64,000 nt of DNA from Acanthosepion esculentum (Eukaryota; Mollusca; Cephalopoda; Sepiida; Sepiidae), in NCBI GenBank assembly GCA_964036315.1, contig OZ038496.1, positions 20,374,185 to 20,438,184 on the forward strand, in the 5' to 3' direction. Shown piece by piece: positions 9,791 through 21,459 of the stretch (positions are counted from its first letter, which is position 1; each line of letters begins with the position of its first letter). The position numbers and the translations under genes are program-made. A model generated the notes under the pieces. That model was not told where the DNA came from, made no database searches, and saw only the letters and a list, made by a program, of their open reading frames with translations.

Positions 9791-10740
9791 GTTTTTTGTT
9801 ATTAGTATTTTTTTTTCAGACAGTAAAAACTTATGGCTTCTGCTGCTCTTGTAAGTGATCACAATGAATATATCTGTAGCTTTAAATATATAAATATGTA
9901 CAGTTTAGCAATTTCTGATTTTGATTAGATTAGATTTTTCTTTTATTGTTTCATAACCTACTTAGCAGACAATGACTGGCAAGCCATCTAACCAACCAGT
10001 GATCCATCTTGAGGGAGGGTTCTGTCTTTATTCTCTTCTTATTATCTCCTGTGTTCACTCTCTCTTCCTTTACCCTGCTCTAGTTTTCATTCTTGCTTGT
10101 AATTAGAGCTCAATATATTTTGCCTCGTCTTTTTCAGATGACCAAGTCTTCAAGTGTCTTGGTTTATCTTGAGGCTGAAGACCAAGATTTACCAGCCAGT
10201 GTTAGCCACTTGAAGTCTCATTTTATATTGCCCACATTGTGTCATTCACTCTGTGGCTAGAGCACTGTATCTTTCTTCCATCTTAAGATGCCTGCCAGCA
10301 TCCTGCATCTGTGAGATGTTTCCAAATGCACTGCACTGATAGAGTCCTTGAGTCTTACGTGCATGCATACATAAAATGGAATCAGAGTTCCTATTGTCAG
10401 TTATCTCACATTTTAAACTCCTGCAAAAACAAACATTTGTTTTTGAAGGAAATGATACAGGCTGTGTTTCAAAACTGAATCCTTACATGTTGATAAAATG
10501 TATTTTCTTTAAGAGCAAAATTAAACTGATGGATATTGAATTCTTGGATGAGCAAGTATTCACATTTGTAGGAGACTGGTTTAATTCTTTATGGTAATTT
10601 TCACTTGGTGCTTTCAAGTATGGATTCTTATGCCAAAGAAAGAAAGAAAGAATGTGTTCAAGTTTGTTTTTTAACTTCTTTTCTTATTGGAAGGGAAATA
10701 AATTTTATGGAATCTGTTTGTGTTTGACCATATTTGTCTC
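9791..10740. other. Unassigned; moderately GC-richer block at 10.0-10.37 kb
   Basis: 10000-10370 is less AT-rich than the flanks and contains 'cttgaggctgaagaccaag' (10168-10186), which resembles 'cagctgaagaccaag' at 56947-56961, suggesting a dispersed repeat. A 73-codon frame at 10376-10597 has no recognisable domain. Confidence 0.35.
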
Positions 10741-10744
10741 TTGG

Positions 10745-11275
10745 CTTACAGTTTTTTTTTTTCATATTGGAGGGTGTGCTTAAAAATTCTCAACCTGACC
10801 AAGAATCCCTTCTCCCCAAGATAAATCTGTTTGATTATTTGGTCAGATTTTGCAAAGTGAGTTAGGCTGAGAACTTTTCAGCTCTCCTTCAGAAGAGGTA
10901 GATTATGTTAGCAATGTATGTACTAATTCCTGGCTACTGAAACCTACTTTCATACAAGTTTGCAATGCATCACTTTTGTAAAATTATTACTATTGTATTT
11001 CCATTATATATATAATATTCCTATTCTGCCAGGAATGCTTGCATTAATTCCTGACCACTGACAACACCTTTCCTCCTGAATTGTGGTGCATTTATATAGT
11101 TAAATTATTATCTATATATTTACATGATATATATACAAAGTGGTTCTGGAAATTTCTAAGTCTGATCAAGAAAGGATTAAAAGAAGTTTAACGTTTGATT
11201 ATTTCATTAGATTTTGGGTAATTGGTCAAGCCAAGAATTTTTCATCACTCTCTCATTATAGCTTTATTCATTTGC
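10745..11275 (+). repeat. Two diverged copies of a dispersed repeat (rep-C)
   Basis: Both 10765-10900 and 11140-11260 have the order 'ctgaccaagaat' or 'tctgatcaagaaa', 'gtttgattatttggtcag', 'ttgg-caag', then 'agaacttttcag' or 'aatttttcatc'. The same terminal motif occurs at 59568-59600 ('ccaagaacttttcagcacc') and near 63515-63540. No coding capacity; the origin is unclear, probably SINE-like. Confidence 0.5.
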
Positions 11276-11464
11276 TAAGGTATTTTTAAACATTCAAAGT
11301 AGATTGACTTTTGGAAATGCCTTTTTTTTAAATAGGGATTTGAAATGATTATTTGAAATAACTGCTTAAGTTTTGTCATGCAAAATAAGTCAAAAGCTGT
11401 TTGAAGCTACTTTTCAGCAGTCAAAATACTTGGTAAAAAATTTTCAATCTTAATTTTGCAATAT

Positions 11465-12035
11465 TTTCTTTATTTACATTGGGACTCATGTCCTCATCTT
11501 TGTTTTATTATCACAACATTTTGTTCTCTTGCCTTCTTCAGGTGTCTGCTTTGTTTTGTTTTACGGCATTGATTGAGTAACATTCAGGGAATTTTGAATA
11601 CAGCCCTTTATTTAATCTACAGTGATAGATTGTTCTCATTCCACTGTCTATGTTTAGGATATCTTTTTCTCTTTTTAGTACATCTGTCTGAATTTCTGGG
11701 ATGTGGAATTTTCATTATTTACATTCAGAGTAATATCCTCATATTTGTTGCTAGTATCGCACTATACATGGTCAATGATGTCTACCTGCATTTCTGGGAT
11801 GTGAAGTTATCATTATTTATATTCTGACTTATATCCTCATCTTTGTTGTCATTATCACAACATTTTGACCTTTGACTTTTTGGTGTTCTTCAGGTGTCTA
11901 TCAGTTGAAGTAATCGTGGGAGAATTTCAAATAGTGGTAGATTATTCTTATTCCATTGTCCATGTCTATGGATATCTCATCTTGTACCTGTTAGTAATGC
12001 TCTGTGATTGCTAGCTCTGTATCCACCTGACCCAT
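11465..12035 (-). mobile_element. SINE-B, several partial tail modules in tandem
   Basis: The tail phrase ('tatttacat', 'tcctcatctttgtt', 'atcacaacatttt', 'cttcaggtgtct') recurs at 11468-11560, 11710-11765 and 11808-11900. Between them are the 'cctttatttaatctacagtg' or 'gtagattattcttattccat' body motifs. No intact tRNA-like head is visible, so this is a nested or tandemly duplicated SINE-B remnant. Confidence 0.6.
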
Positions 12036-12475
12036 GCTCATCCCAGAAATTAATTTCGCAAGTTTTATTATTTGCAGTTCATTTTGCAGGTTATTTCCTA
12101 AGCTTACCGATTCACTATTTGGTGGTAGTAGCTATGTCATTTTGAAATACTAATGTTGTCAAAGATCTGATAATAATATAAAGGAATTATGACAAGCACA
12201 AGATGTCAGCTGGAATTTAATCTATTAATGAAATTGACAGCTTACATCGCCAAAAATGTATTAATTGGAGTACACTTCTCAAAATAAAGTTTGCTTGATT
12301 AATTATGAGTACACTTCTCAAAACAAAGTTTAGAAAGAAACCAATGCAGACTTCCAGTGTCAAGTCAGTATTTATGAAGATTTAACTTTGTAAATAGAAA
12401 AGAGACAAGTATGGATAATGTAAGAGCTATGAGCATATAAAGTGGAATTGGCAAGCCAAGTTAGTTAAAGTTATG
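12036..12475. other. Unassigned, with a short direct duplication
   Basis: 'gagtacacttctcaaaa' followed by 'taaagttt' or 'caaagttt' occurs twice, at about 12270 and 12307. Otherwise nothing recognised. Confidence 0.5.
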
Positions 12476-12479
12476 GCCT

Positions 12480-12735
12480 AGTCAGTTGTACTCATTTCAA
12501 CACTAATGCTCTGAGGAAAGACCTGAATTAATTTCTTATTCTACCAGCTATGGGTTAAATAGTACAGGCTCTTTGTTTGGCACCCAGTCTTGGAAAAAAC
12601 ACTACTCTGAATTAAAAACTATAGAGATGGTAACAGAAAACCACTCCACTATCTTTGTGAAGAAATTGTGGCAATTCACAGATTATAAAGAAATCTGTGA
12701 TTACCTCCATCCTGAAGTGTCATGGTACTTAGGGG
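12480..12735 (+). mobile_element. SINE-A fragment
   Basis: It carries 'ctctgaggaaagacctg', 'agctatgggttaaatagta' (12546-12564), 'cacccagtcttgg', 'ctctgaattaaaaac' and a tail 'ctccatcctgaagtgtcatg'. These are the same landmarks, in the same order, as the copies at 9.2, 36.8 and 41.2 kb. No 5S head is present. Confidence 0.65.
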
Positions 12736-13285
12736 AAAATAAAAAAGAATGAGGATTGTACCGATAGATGTCATAAGTGTCTTTATATACTTAAAGTATT
12801 CTGTGCTGTCTTGCAAAATGATGTTTGCTTCATGGTTGTTACAAATGGAATGAAAACTGACAAAACATAAAACTGTCAACCAAGAATAGGTTTTGCTGAA
12901 TTTAATTTCTTGGTTGATATAAGAATCAGAAGTTAAAGATGGGTATGTCACTGATCACAGAATCCAAGAAAGTGGTACTTCTTTTTGGAAAGGACATATC
13001 TCTGTGGTTTAGTTACTTACTAAGCTGAACAGAGTTTTGGTCAAACTGCCTTATGGAGCACCTAGTGAGGATTACATTCATGTCTTAGTATTAATGACAT
13101 GCAGTCTCAGCTTTCTCACTCTTAAACCATAGCAAGATACCATGTGAATTATGTCATCATCTGATTGGTTAATTGTCACCAAACAATATTGTCAGGTTAG
13201 CTGTTTTTTTTTTAAAATACCATATTTCTTCAGTATATAGTTAATCATATATCTCCACAGCTTCTTTTCCTTTAAAATTTGTGAA
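12736..13285. other. Unassigned AT-rich sequence
   Basis: No recognised repeat, RNA or coding signal; the 91-codon minus-strand frame ending at 12676 overlaps the SINE tail and is not protein-like. Confidence 0.4.
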
Positions 13286-13289
13286 TTGC

Positions 13290-13460
13290 CCTGACTGTTC
13301 TTTTGGAAGGCAATGAAGTTGTTTAATGTTGCTTTCTCTATGGTTTTGAATACAAAATTGTCCTGTCAGTCTGGTTGGTTAACCAGATCTAAAGAACTCT
13401 GTCTACTGCATTAATGGACCCATGACTAGCAGGGTTGTGGAGGCAAATTCTACTTTTTTT
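13290..13460 (-). mobile_element. SINE-A fragment, minus orientation
   Basis: It contains the complements of the SINE-A body: 'tttctctatggttttgaat', 'acaaaattgtcctgtcagtc' and 'taatggacccatgacta'. The match to the 23.85 and 57.0 kb minus copies supports the call. Confidence 0.55.
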
Positions 13461-14300
13461 CAATGGTGATAGTGCAAGGGAATACAACAGTTTTGGATGG
13501 AATTTAAATTTGGCTTACTAATTTTATTTGGCCACCTGCACATCTTGCCTGTAAACAGCCTATGTTTTTAAGTGAGAAAATAGGAAAGTGATTTTTTTTT
13601 CATGGTGAATTTTAGTATTTTAATTTAGCTTTTATTTTTGTCTCTATTTTTTGTAAGGAGGGCTATTTTATAAATAGTGTATCACTCAGGATATCTCAAC
13701 AAAAGAACAAAAATAAAGAAATTATAAAATAAATTAGTTAAGAGCATATCCCAAAACTCTATTGACAGTTTGTTTGAGCACATGGTTTATTAGAATTCTG
13801 AAGCCCCCCCCCCCAAGAAACAAAGTAATAAAGAAGAAAAAAAAAGAGGGAAAGTGAAGTTATTTGCACCTTCATAATGTTATTTCTTCTTCCAGTATCT
13901 TTGTTGTAGACTCCTCCTACCACAGCTCAGTCTGTAATTTGGCACACTACCTGGAAGGGAGGGAGAACAAAGAAAGAATAGGGTATCATACCTCTACAAC
14001 CATCAGATCCTTCTACCATTTCTCTCCCTAGTGAATTCTAAACTTTGCCCAAAGGACCCTTACCCAATAATTGTCAGATTAGGGTGTAGCTAAGCCAGCA
14101 GAGGAATGTCAAGCAACTACAAAAAGTCAAACAGCTGACATTTCATTATTTTGGAGGTGAATCCCTCTTGGTATTGTTGCTGTCTGTAAAAAAAAAAAAA
14201 AAAAATCACAGGCAGATAACTTTGAAGGGATAGTAATTCGGGTAGGAGTAGAGGGTAAAATGATGAGAGAGAAAATGTAAAGCAGGTGGAGTTTGTTATT
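13461..14300. other. Unassigned; poly-C and poly-A tracts
   Basis: It holds a C10 run at about 13805 and an A17 run at about 14189. No gene signal. Confidence 0.4.
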
Positions 14301-14309
14301 TTCAAAGTA

Positions 14310-14770
14310 TCTTCTTCTTCTATGTACTGCCTCCCTTCAGAATGTGGGTGATTATGGCTCTTCATAACTTCCTGTCCATTGTATCACTTAGGGAGGTTTG
14401 TTTTTTTACTATCTCTCCTAGGCCTTGTTCTGCCAACCGTTTACACAAGGTTGTTAGCTATGTTATTTGCTGCTTTCATCTCAATCTTGACTTCAATAGG
14501 TCCTATGAGTGTCAAATACACCAAGTCCTCTTTTCTCATCATGTGCGCTAGAAATTTCAACTCTCTCTTTCTGATTTTAAGTATAAGTGTTCTTTTTGTT
14601 TCCATTTTCCCTAAAACTTCCACCTTACATGTTGAGACCATGGGATTCTCAGCATCATTCTGTAGAACCATATTTCTGTTACCTCAAGTTTCTTCCTCAT
14701 ATAGGAGGAGATTGCTCAATAATCATGGCTATATAGGAGGAATAATACTACATAACAGAACAATGCAAAG
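14310..14770 (-). mobile_element. LINE-R 3' fragment
   Basis: On the minus strand from about 14755 the peptide runs MVLQNDAENPM, LGKMETKRTLILKIRKR, ELKFLAHMMRKEDL, with the 3' end 'atggctcttcataact' and 'ctgcctcccttcagaatg' at the low-coordinate side. These correspond to the C-terminal module of an endonuclease-RT non-LTR element (consensus KFLGHIMRKEGL). The frame is broken after about 76 codons; no RT domain is present. Confidence 0.72.
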
Positions 14771-14779
14771 TAAATTGAA

Positions 14780-15215
14780 CTTTTTTTATATCTCAGCCTT
14801 TATCATTATCTATAAATTTTCTTAAATCCCTGTCTGATTTGATACCAGAATAAAAAGTCCTAGAATAAAGAATTTTTTAACACACAATATCTGATTGGTC
14901 AATTCAAGAAAATCATATCTTTTACTGCTTTCATCAATATTTACAAATAGGTAAAGTAAAAAAAACCTGGAACAAAGTAATTTCACTTGCTCCTAAGTGA
15001 GCTTAAAAAAAGGTATTTTAAACCAACATAAAATGTCTCTTCTACTGATAGTATTGGGCTCAGAACTGTGAATTCTATACAAAAGGTATCAGATTTCTGT
15101 CTTTCTTTATCTTCTTATTCCATTTTTACCCAATAGCTACCTGGTGTCAGTTCTTTTTTTCCACATAATGTGACCATTTGGCTTAAAGTCTATATTTTAT
15201 TGATTTCAAATGCAA
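14780..15215. other. Unassigned AT-rich sequence
   Basis: No recognised element. Confidence 0.35.
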
Positions 15216-15224
15216 TTTTTATAA

Positions 15225-16440
15225 ATCATTTATCCCAAGAAAAGGATTAAAGCCACTAAGATGCAAAAGGTTTCTGTGTGTTAGAGAATATATGAAAAAC
15301 AGAAAATACTATTAATAAGAGAGAGTAATAAAAGAATAAGAATTAAGAAGACAGAAGATAACAATTGACATTAAATCTAAATTTTGGAAGATCAAAATTG
15401 ACTGGTAAGCTGGAAGAGAGTCCCAAAAGTGAGAAGTGTGATAGAAGAAACTGTTTGCATAAAACTAGCCAGTTACATTTAGTCATTTCAACTGTAAAAT
15501 GATGAGACCTATTACTTGTCTAAGTCGCATAGAAGAAAGTTCATCAGAATAATTACCATGAAAATATTTATGGAAAAGGCACAGGAAAGCTACATGATGG
15601 CAATAAGAAAGGGATTGAAGATGAGATGCCAGGACAGGACCATTAAAATTGTAGTATTTTCTTTGGATTTTATCAAGAACCTCTATATGTATAGCAAGAG
15701 CACTAGACCAGATGTGAAAGCAATATTCAATGCACCGTCAAATGGTAGACTTATAAATTTGTAAGCTACATTCTGGTGAGAAAAATTGTCTAGCATGACC
15801 TGGCAATTAATTCAATATAATCATTTTGCTTCATGTCAGTGGAAAATGTTAGCCCAAGAAGGTGCAATAAGTCACTCTCCTGGAGGTTAGCATCAGCCAT
15901 GCTGATGGGAGGTAGAAAGGAATCTCTCAGATGACTGATAGAGAGTAGTTTCATTTCAGCAGCATGAAAATTAACAAGCCATTTGTTAACACCAGATTGT
16001 AAATCAGTTTTTAGATCTGTTGCCAATTTGATCTTATTGAACCGATAAGACTTACTATTAAGACAGGAGTAAATAGTTGTTTCATTAGCATAGATACTGA
16101 TTTCAGAACTGATGCCATCAGGAAGGACATTGATGAAAATTAGGAACAGTGAAGGTCCAAGGATAGTGCCTTGGGGGGGGACACTTGTATGAATGCAGAA
16201 AGACCTAGAAAAGAATCCATTCAGAAAATCTTTCATTTTGCAATTTGATAATAGACTGAATTAGATCAAAAACTTGTCCAAAAATACCATAACCTTTCAA
16301 CTTGCAAAGAAGACCATCATTTGCCTTCAAGATGTCCAAAGCCCTGAGTTTCACCTTTCTTATCTAAAGCTTGATAGACTTTTTTCAGAAATAGTCACTA
16401 AAACATCAGCAGTTGACCTAGAGAAGTGAAAGCCATATTA
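15225..16440 (-). mobile_element. LINE-J: jockey-like RT with 3' end, inactivated
   Basis: Minus strand. RT palm residues at 16236-15790 include QGTILGPSLFLIFINVLPDG (motif B-like PQG..LGP..FL.FINDLP), then IYANETTIYSC, where catalytic YADD has become YANE, then KWLVNF and DYIELIARS. A G7 run just before QGT probably marks an indel (PPQG). Downstream, 15790-15460 holds degenerate thumb and C-terminal sequence, and 15240-15300 matches the shared LINE-J 3' end, complement of 'cactaagatgcaaaagg'. Upstream to about 16440 are frameshifted finger/palm residues. This is the longest LINE-J fragment in the window; the 5' half is absent. Confidence 0.82.
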
Positions 16441-17575
16441 TGATGTGAGATGCATGACAACTTCAGAACTTGGAAATTTTCCTACATAATTCAGTGAAAT
16501 TTTCACTTTTCAAAATTATAATATATAATTATACTTTATATATATGGAAAATAAAGAAGACATCACTTAAAACTGATAACAGGGTTATATGAGTCACATG
16601 GCAAATGTATCTTGATTATTAATAACTTCTGGATCTTGTGTCAAACATTCATAAAATTTTGTTTCCTGTCTTGACTTCCATTGAAATGTTCTGATATGAT
16701 TTGCTTCAAGAAAAGTTTCTTTATCATTTTGGATTTATATCTTTAACAATTTGTGAAGCAAAATTATGAATATCTTTAGTAAAAAAAACAAACCAAGAAT
16801 ATATTAATGCTAAACATGAAAATATGCAATTTTAGAATATTCTAAATTCTTATTCTGAAGCTGGAGTCAGTCTGACTTCACCCAATTTTGTTATAAACTC
16901 ATAAAATCCTGGATACTAAAGCTGCAAAAATATTTTACACAGGAATACAGGTGATCTGCAGATATTTTTGAAATGTTGAAAGTGGGATGAAAATTTGAAA
17001 AGTTTGCGTAAATTTAGCTTCGATACCAACAGTCTTTGAAAAAAATTGTTTGCTCAAAATTCAATAAAGGTGAGCTCTTGAATGAAAGATAGTATTGGGC
17101 TAAGATAAATAATTTCAATCGTTTCATTCTGCCATCTCATTTTACGTAATTAAAGTCTGCTTCATATCTCTTCCAGTAATAGAATTAGACACGAGAGAAA
17201 TGTTGAAAGTTTGAGGAAAAAAGGAGGAGATTTTTGAATATTTGGAACTGAATATTGCAATAATTGCTTCATCTGATATCATGGATATTATTTTATTGAT
17301 TATTCAATGTAGAAATTTGAGTAAAAAGTTTGATATTGTGTAAGATATTGGCTTCCATTCAGACCAGATATGATTAAAGTCTTATCGATCTGAACTCAAA
17401 AAGAACTGGTTATTTGTTTGTCTCTTTTTCATGTTGTATTTTCAACAGAAAACGGTCTTGTCTTGCATGACACAACCACTGAATTTGTACTTAACCAGAT
17501 GCTTCATAACTGAGGCTTTGTGCCAAAGTTGGCTTTAAAATGATTAGTATTATGATATAATATCTGGGACTTAAA
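16441..17575. other. Unassigned AT-rich sequence
   Basis: About 1.1 kb with no recognisable repeat, RNA gene or coding pattern; a short palindromic 'ataatatataattatactt' lies near 16520. Confidence 0.4.
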
Positions 17576-17579
17576 ATGA

Positions 17580-18015
17580 GAAAAGAGAGCTTAGAGAATT
17601 TGACACTCACAGGACATATTGGAGGCAAGAGGTGCAGAAGGAAACAGTGAATAATCTATGTGATGAGCTTGTGTGAATGGATGACAGGATTGGGACAGGG
17701 AGGAATACTTAGGGGCTAAACATTGCTTAGAGCTATAAAGGATAGGAAGTTGTGGAGAGACATGATCAACCTACTTAATGAGCTTGTGTAAATGGATAGA
17801 AGAATGGGGATTAGGAGTAAGAGTAAGGGGATAAATATTGCTTAGAGCTATAAAGGATAGGAAGTTGTAGAGAGTCATGACCAATTTACATAACAAGCTG
17901 GTGCAAATGGGTGGTATAACAAGGACTGGGAGGGATAGTAAGGGGATAAACATTGCTTAGAGCTACAAGGAATAGGAAGTTGTGGAGACCTGTGATAGCC
18001 TACAACCTGAAGATT
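17580..18015 (+). mobile_element. LINE-R 3' fragment with internal triplication
   Basis: It begins with 'gagagcttagagaatttgac' (ELREFDTHRTYW in the element's frame family) and then repeats a module of about 115 bp three times (starts near 17650, 17766 and 17880). Each copy runs from 'gagcttgtgtaaatgga' through 'gcttagagctataaagg' to 'aggaagttgtggaga'. The copies differ by about 10-15%. The same module is single-copy in most other LINE-R fragments here. Confidence 0.72.
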
Positions 18016-18612
18016 GTGATATTGTACATTAAAAGTGAATAAATCATCAACTGACAATGAATCATTTGGTGAATATTAACTTAACCCTTTATCATTCAAC
18101 ACGCCTAAACCCTCCCCATAAATATATGCTCTAAGTGTTTGACCTGCCTCATGTATACTCTGCTATAATATATGACAACAATATATCATGAAGTCATGCA
18201 ACAGTGAAACTTTGAGAGCCAATATTTACAGGTTTGATCATATTGAATGTTAAATGTTTAAAGAGGAATCATTTTTTTAATTTATTTAATGAAGAATCTA
18301 ATTTTGTCTGTGATTTGTTTTTTGTATTTCATCAAGATCTAATTAAAGGTAAGAACAACAATGCAAAAGAGATTTTTACTCTTTTTCTTCATTTTTGAAA
18401 TGATAGATGCCTTTTTAATACCTTGAAACACTCTGAAGCAATAATTGACCCTTGAAAACTCATATAAATATCTATGAAGCTTAGGATAATCTGCCCTAAA
18501 GGCCAAAAGAGAGAAAATAAAGACTGTCATTCTTGTAAGAAAGACTTTAAAAATCAGCATTTGATGTTCTAGCTTTTACCTGGATTTGAAGACTAGTAAG
18601 AAACATACAATT
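18016..18612. other. Unassigned sequence
   Basis: AT-rich; no recognised feature. The last 8 bases, 18613-18620 ('atctaatc'), form the left target duplication of the hAT-type element. Confidence 0.4.
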
Positions 18613-18620
18613 ATCTAATC

Positions 18621-19499
18621 CAGTGGTTCCCAAATAGTGCAGTATAGGTGCAGCAGAAGAGGATAGTAGGTGCAGCAGAATGATTGGAAGACAATCAAAG
18701 ATTTAGAAACAGTTTTGAAAAATTCATATGCCAAAAATAAATATGATTTCAAAATTTCAAATATTATTATAGATTACTTGTAATTGTATGTATGTGTCCC
18801 AGTATAAATAGTTATAAATAATTATTGACCGATTTTATCATTGTGATATTTTTGCATTATATCAAGTATTAAGAATATAGTAACTAGACTCTGCAAATTG
18901 AAGGAGAGAGTTATCAATAATAATGTTCTGACTTTGAATCTGGTTATCTCCCTTTAACTCTGTTTATTTTTAAACATTTCACCCCCAAGCAAGGCAATTC
19001 CACTAAGACGCAAGGAGTTACTAAGAGTGAAAGAGGATAAAAAGACTTTAGTGCAGTGGTTCCCAAATGGTGCAGTATGCCTCTTAGGTGCAGCAGAAGA
19101 GGATAGCAGGTGGGTGGAATGATTGAAAGACAATCAAAGATTTAGAAACCGTTTCAAACACTTCATATTCCAAAAAATGATTTCAAAATTTAAAATATTA
19201 TTATGGATTACTTGTAATTGTGTGCATGAGTCCCAGTATAAATAGTTATTGACTGATTTTATCATTGTGATATTTTTGCATTATATCAAGTATTAAGAAT
19301 ATAGTAACTAGGTTCCACAAATTGGAGGGGAGAGTTATCAATGATAATGTTCTGACTTTGAACCTATGGTTATCCTCCTTTAACCCTCTCTCCGTTTTCT
19401 TATTTTTAAATGTATTTTTTATCACATAAAATTTGGTGATGTGCGAGCAAATTTTCATTCCGAAAATGTAGCCTAAAGAAAAAAGTTTTTGAACCACTG
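18621..19499 (+). mobile_element. Composite non-autonomous hAT-type element
   Basis: The left end is 'cagtggttcccaaatagtg' and the right end 'agtttttgaaccactg', giving the 9-bp terminal inverted repeat CAGTGGTTC typical of hAT elements. An 8-bp flank 'atctaatc' (18613-18620) matches 'atctaagc' (19500-19507) at 7 of 8 positions, as expected for hAT target duplication. Inside, a block of about 350 bp (18621-18970) is repeated at 19054-19400 (offset 433), including a second 'cagtggttccc' start. Between them at 18970-19045 sits a LINE-J 3' end in minus orientation. No transposase is encoded. Confidence 0.72.
18970..19045 (-). mobile_element. LINE-J 3' terminal fragment inside the hAT-type element
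   Basis: 'ttcacccccaagcaaggcaa' and 'ctaagacgcaaggagttac' are the complement of the LINE-J 3' end seen at 25.5 and 55.6 kb. It lies exactly between the two direct copies of the hAT block. Confidence 0.72.
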
Positions 19500-19507
19500 A
19501 TCTAAGC

Positions 19508-20690
19508 TATGCAGCACTTATATTCATATAGACATTCTATTTGTAATGTTTCTCTTCTAATACCCTGTTGTTTGGGGTCAAAAATACACTGACTGCAAGC
19601 TTGTGTAGAGAGGTAACTCTCCCACCCAAAACGAACCACTACAAAGCTCTTGTTGATGATTAAAAAACTCAGAAATCTCTCTCCTAGATAAGCTGCCGTA
19701 ACTGCTAAATGAAAATATCCTGTTTTACATAATTCTATCTTAACTGTTAAGCTTGTTAGCCTTTTTGCTTTATGTTCTACTTGGAGAAGGAATTTTTATT
19801 CATTCAGACAAGATAAAGCACTGTTTCTTTTCACTGTTTCATATTTTAAAAATCTGATAAAAAGTGTATATATTGAAATGATCTAATTTCTGTTTGTGGA
19901 TGTGCTTCTTACTGTAACACAAGAAAATCCAAGAACAGATGTGTTGCCTTGTAGCTATTAAAGATTTCTTCGTTTTAATCAGATAGACTGATGTATAAGG
20001 TAGATACTTCATAGATACCGTGAATTTTATAAGCATTGAATAAATCGTTTATGTAAAACTCTTTGGTTTTTGTACAGAAACATGTCACTCCAAGAAATGA
20101 TAATCTTTTCAATTTCTTTTTCATATTACTATCAATTAAACTCTCCAGGTCACAAATATATATAAAAAGTTTATTTTAATTTTCCAAATTTTTAGAGGAG
20201 TGTTCATTTTGCTATGTGAATTCATTGTAAATTGTTCTCTTGATACAAGCCAAAATAAAAAATATAAAGTTAAGCAAGTGAAATGAAAAATAATAAAGAG
20301 AAAAGGTAAGTAAAAATCTGCTTTAAATTCATATTTTGTGGCTATTTGGGAATTATCTGAAATTTTGTATGTAAATGTTATTTTAACACCCCAAAAAAAG
20401 TAAGTAAAATTATGCCTTAAAGAACATTTTTTATCTTAACTTGAAAGCATTTTAAATTCTTTATGTAAGAATATTCTTTATTTGGTATGAACATTTTTTG
20501 CTTCTGATCAGTTGAGAATTAATTTACATAGCAAATTGAACCCCACTCTTAAAATTTATAAAATTTCTTTGATCACAGATATTTTTATAAATTTATGAAT
20601 AAAAAAATTATTTTCATACTTATTTCTTTATAAAAAAATAATAATAAATATTTCATTATAGAATTTCACATATTTTTATAATTTTATAAA
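19508..20690. other. Unassigned AT-rich sequence
   Basis: No repeat family or coding pattern recognised over about 1.2 kb; composition is strongly A/T, especially 20350-20690. Confidence 0.4.
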
Positions 20691-20695
20691 TATTG

Positions 20696-20880
20696 TCATC
20701 CACAGGCAGACTGTTTTGCTGTTTCACAGCTCATCAGTGTGGCTAGACATCCAATTGCTTCAAGCCGGGCTTGAAACCTGACTGATTTGGCATCAGTCAG
20801 AGATTTTCCCCCTAAGCCATCAGTGCATGGTTGAAAGAAAGGCAAATTCTTATGTACTTCCTCTGTGAATAAACACATCA
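20696..20880 (-). mobile_element. tRNA-derived SINE or tRNA-like pseudogene
   Basis: On the minus strand from about 20822: 'gatggcttaggggg' resembles an A-box, 'ctgactgatgccaaatcagt' could form an anticodon-like stem-loop, and 'caggtttcaagccc' resembles a B-box. It is followed by 'gaagcaattggatgtctagc' and 'gatgagctgtgaaacagca' rather than an acceptor stem. This arrangement (tRNA-like head plus unrelated tail) suggests a SINE; the head differs from SINE-A, B and D. Confidence 0.55.
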
Positions 20881-21455
20881 ATGACTGACAGTGCTCAATT
20901 CAGGGAAGAGCTTTGTATTATATTAGTAGTAGTAGTAGTCATTGTTTACAAATTTGCACTTATCTTCCAAGAGGGGACAATCAAATTTAAGTTTTTCTGG
21001 TGTGTCTAATAAATGAATGCTGTTTAATATCTTTATTGTCTGTTCTCAAGAACAAAGAAAATGTATAAATCCACTTTCATATGTTTGAATTTTATTAAAA
21101 TTCTAATAATCATTTAAAGTGTATAGAGTAATAGCAGTGTCAGGAGAATAAACATCCTTTTAACACGCCATCTTTTTGCAGGTACAAAGATTAAACATTG
21201 CCTAAAAGCTCAACTAAAATATATACTTTTCTGTATGGTCTTCTGAAGTGAAAATGGCATAGGTAACCTCAACAAAAAATTACATTAGATTTTTTTTAGT
21301 AATTCACCTCATGACAAGTTATATCTCATATGGTCCATTGCTCATTTCTAATTTAATTTATTGCTATATAAGAAAAACTGGGATATCTAATTTTTTTACA
21401 TAGTGAGTTTTTTTTTTTATTAGGGCAATAATATTAATATTATTAAGGTTGTCAA
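20881..21455. other. Unassigned; short (TAG)n near 20928
   Basis: 'tagtagtagtagtagt' at about 20923-20939. Otherwise nothing recognised. Confidence 0.4.
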
Positions 21456-21459
21456 AGCC

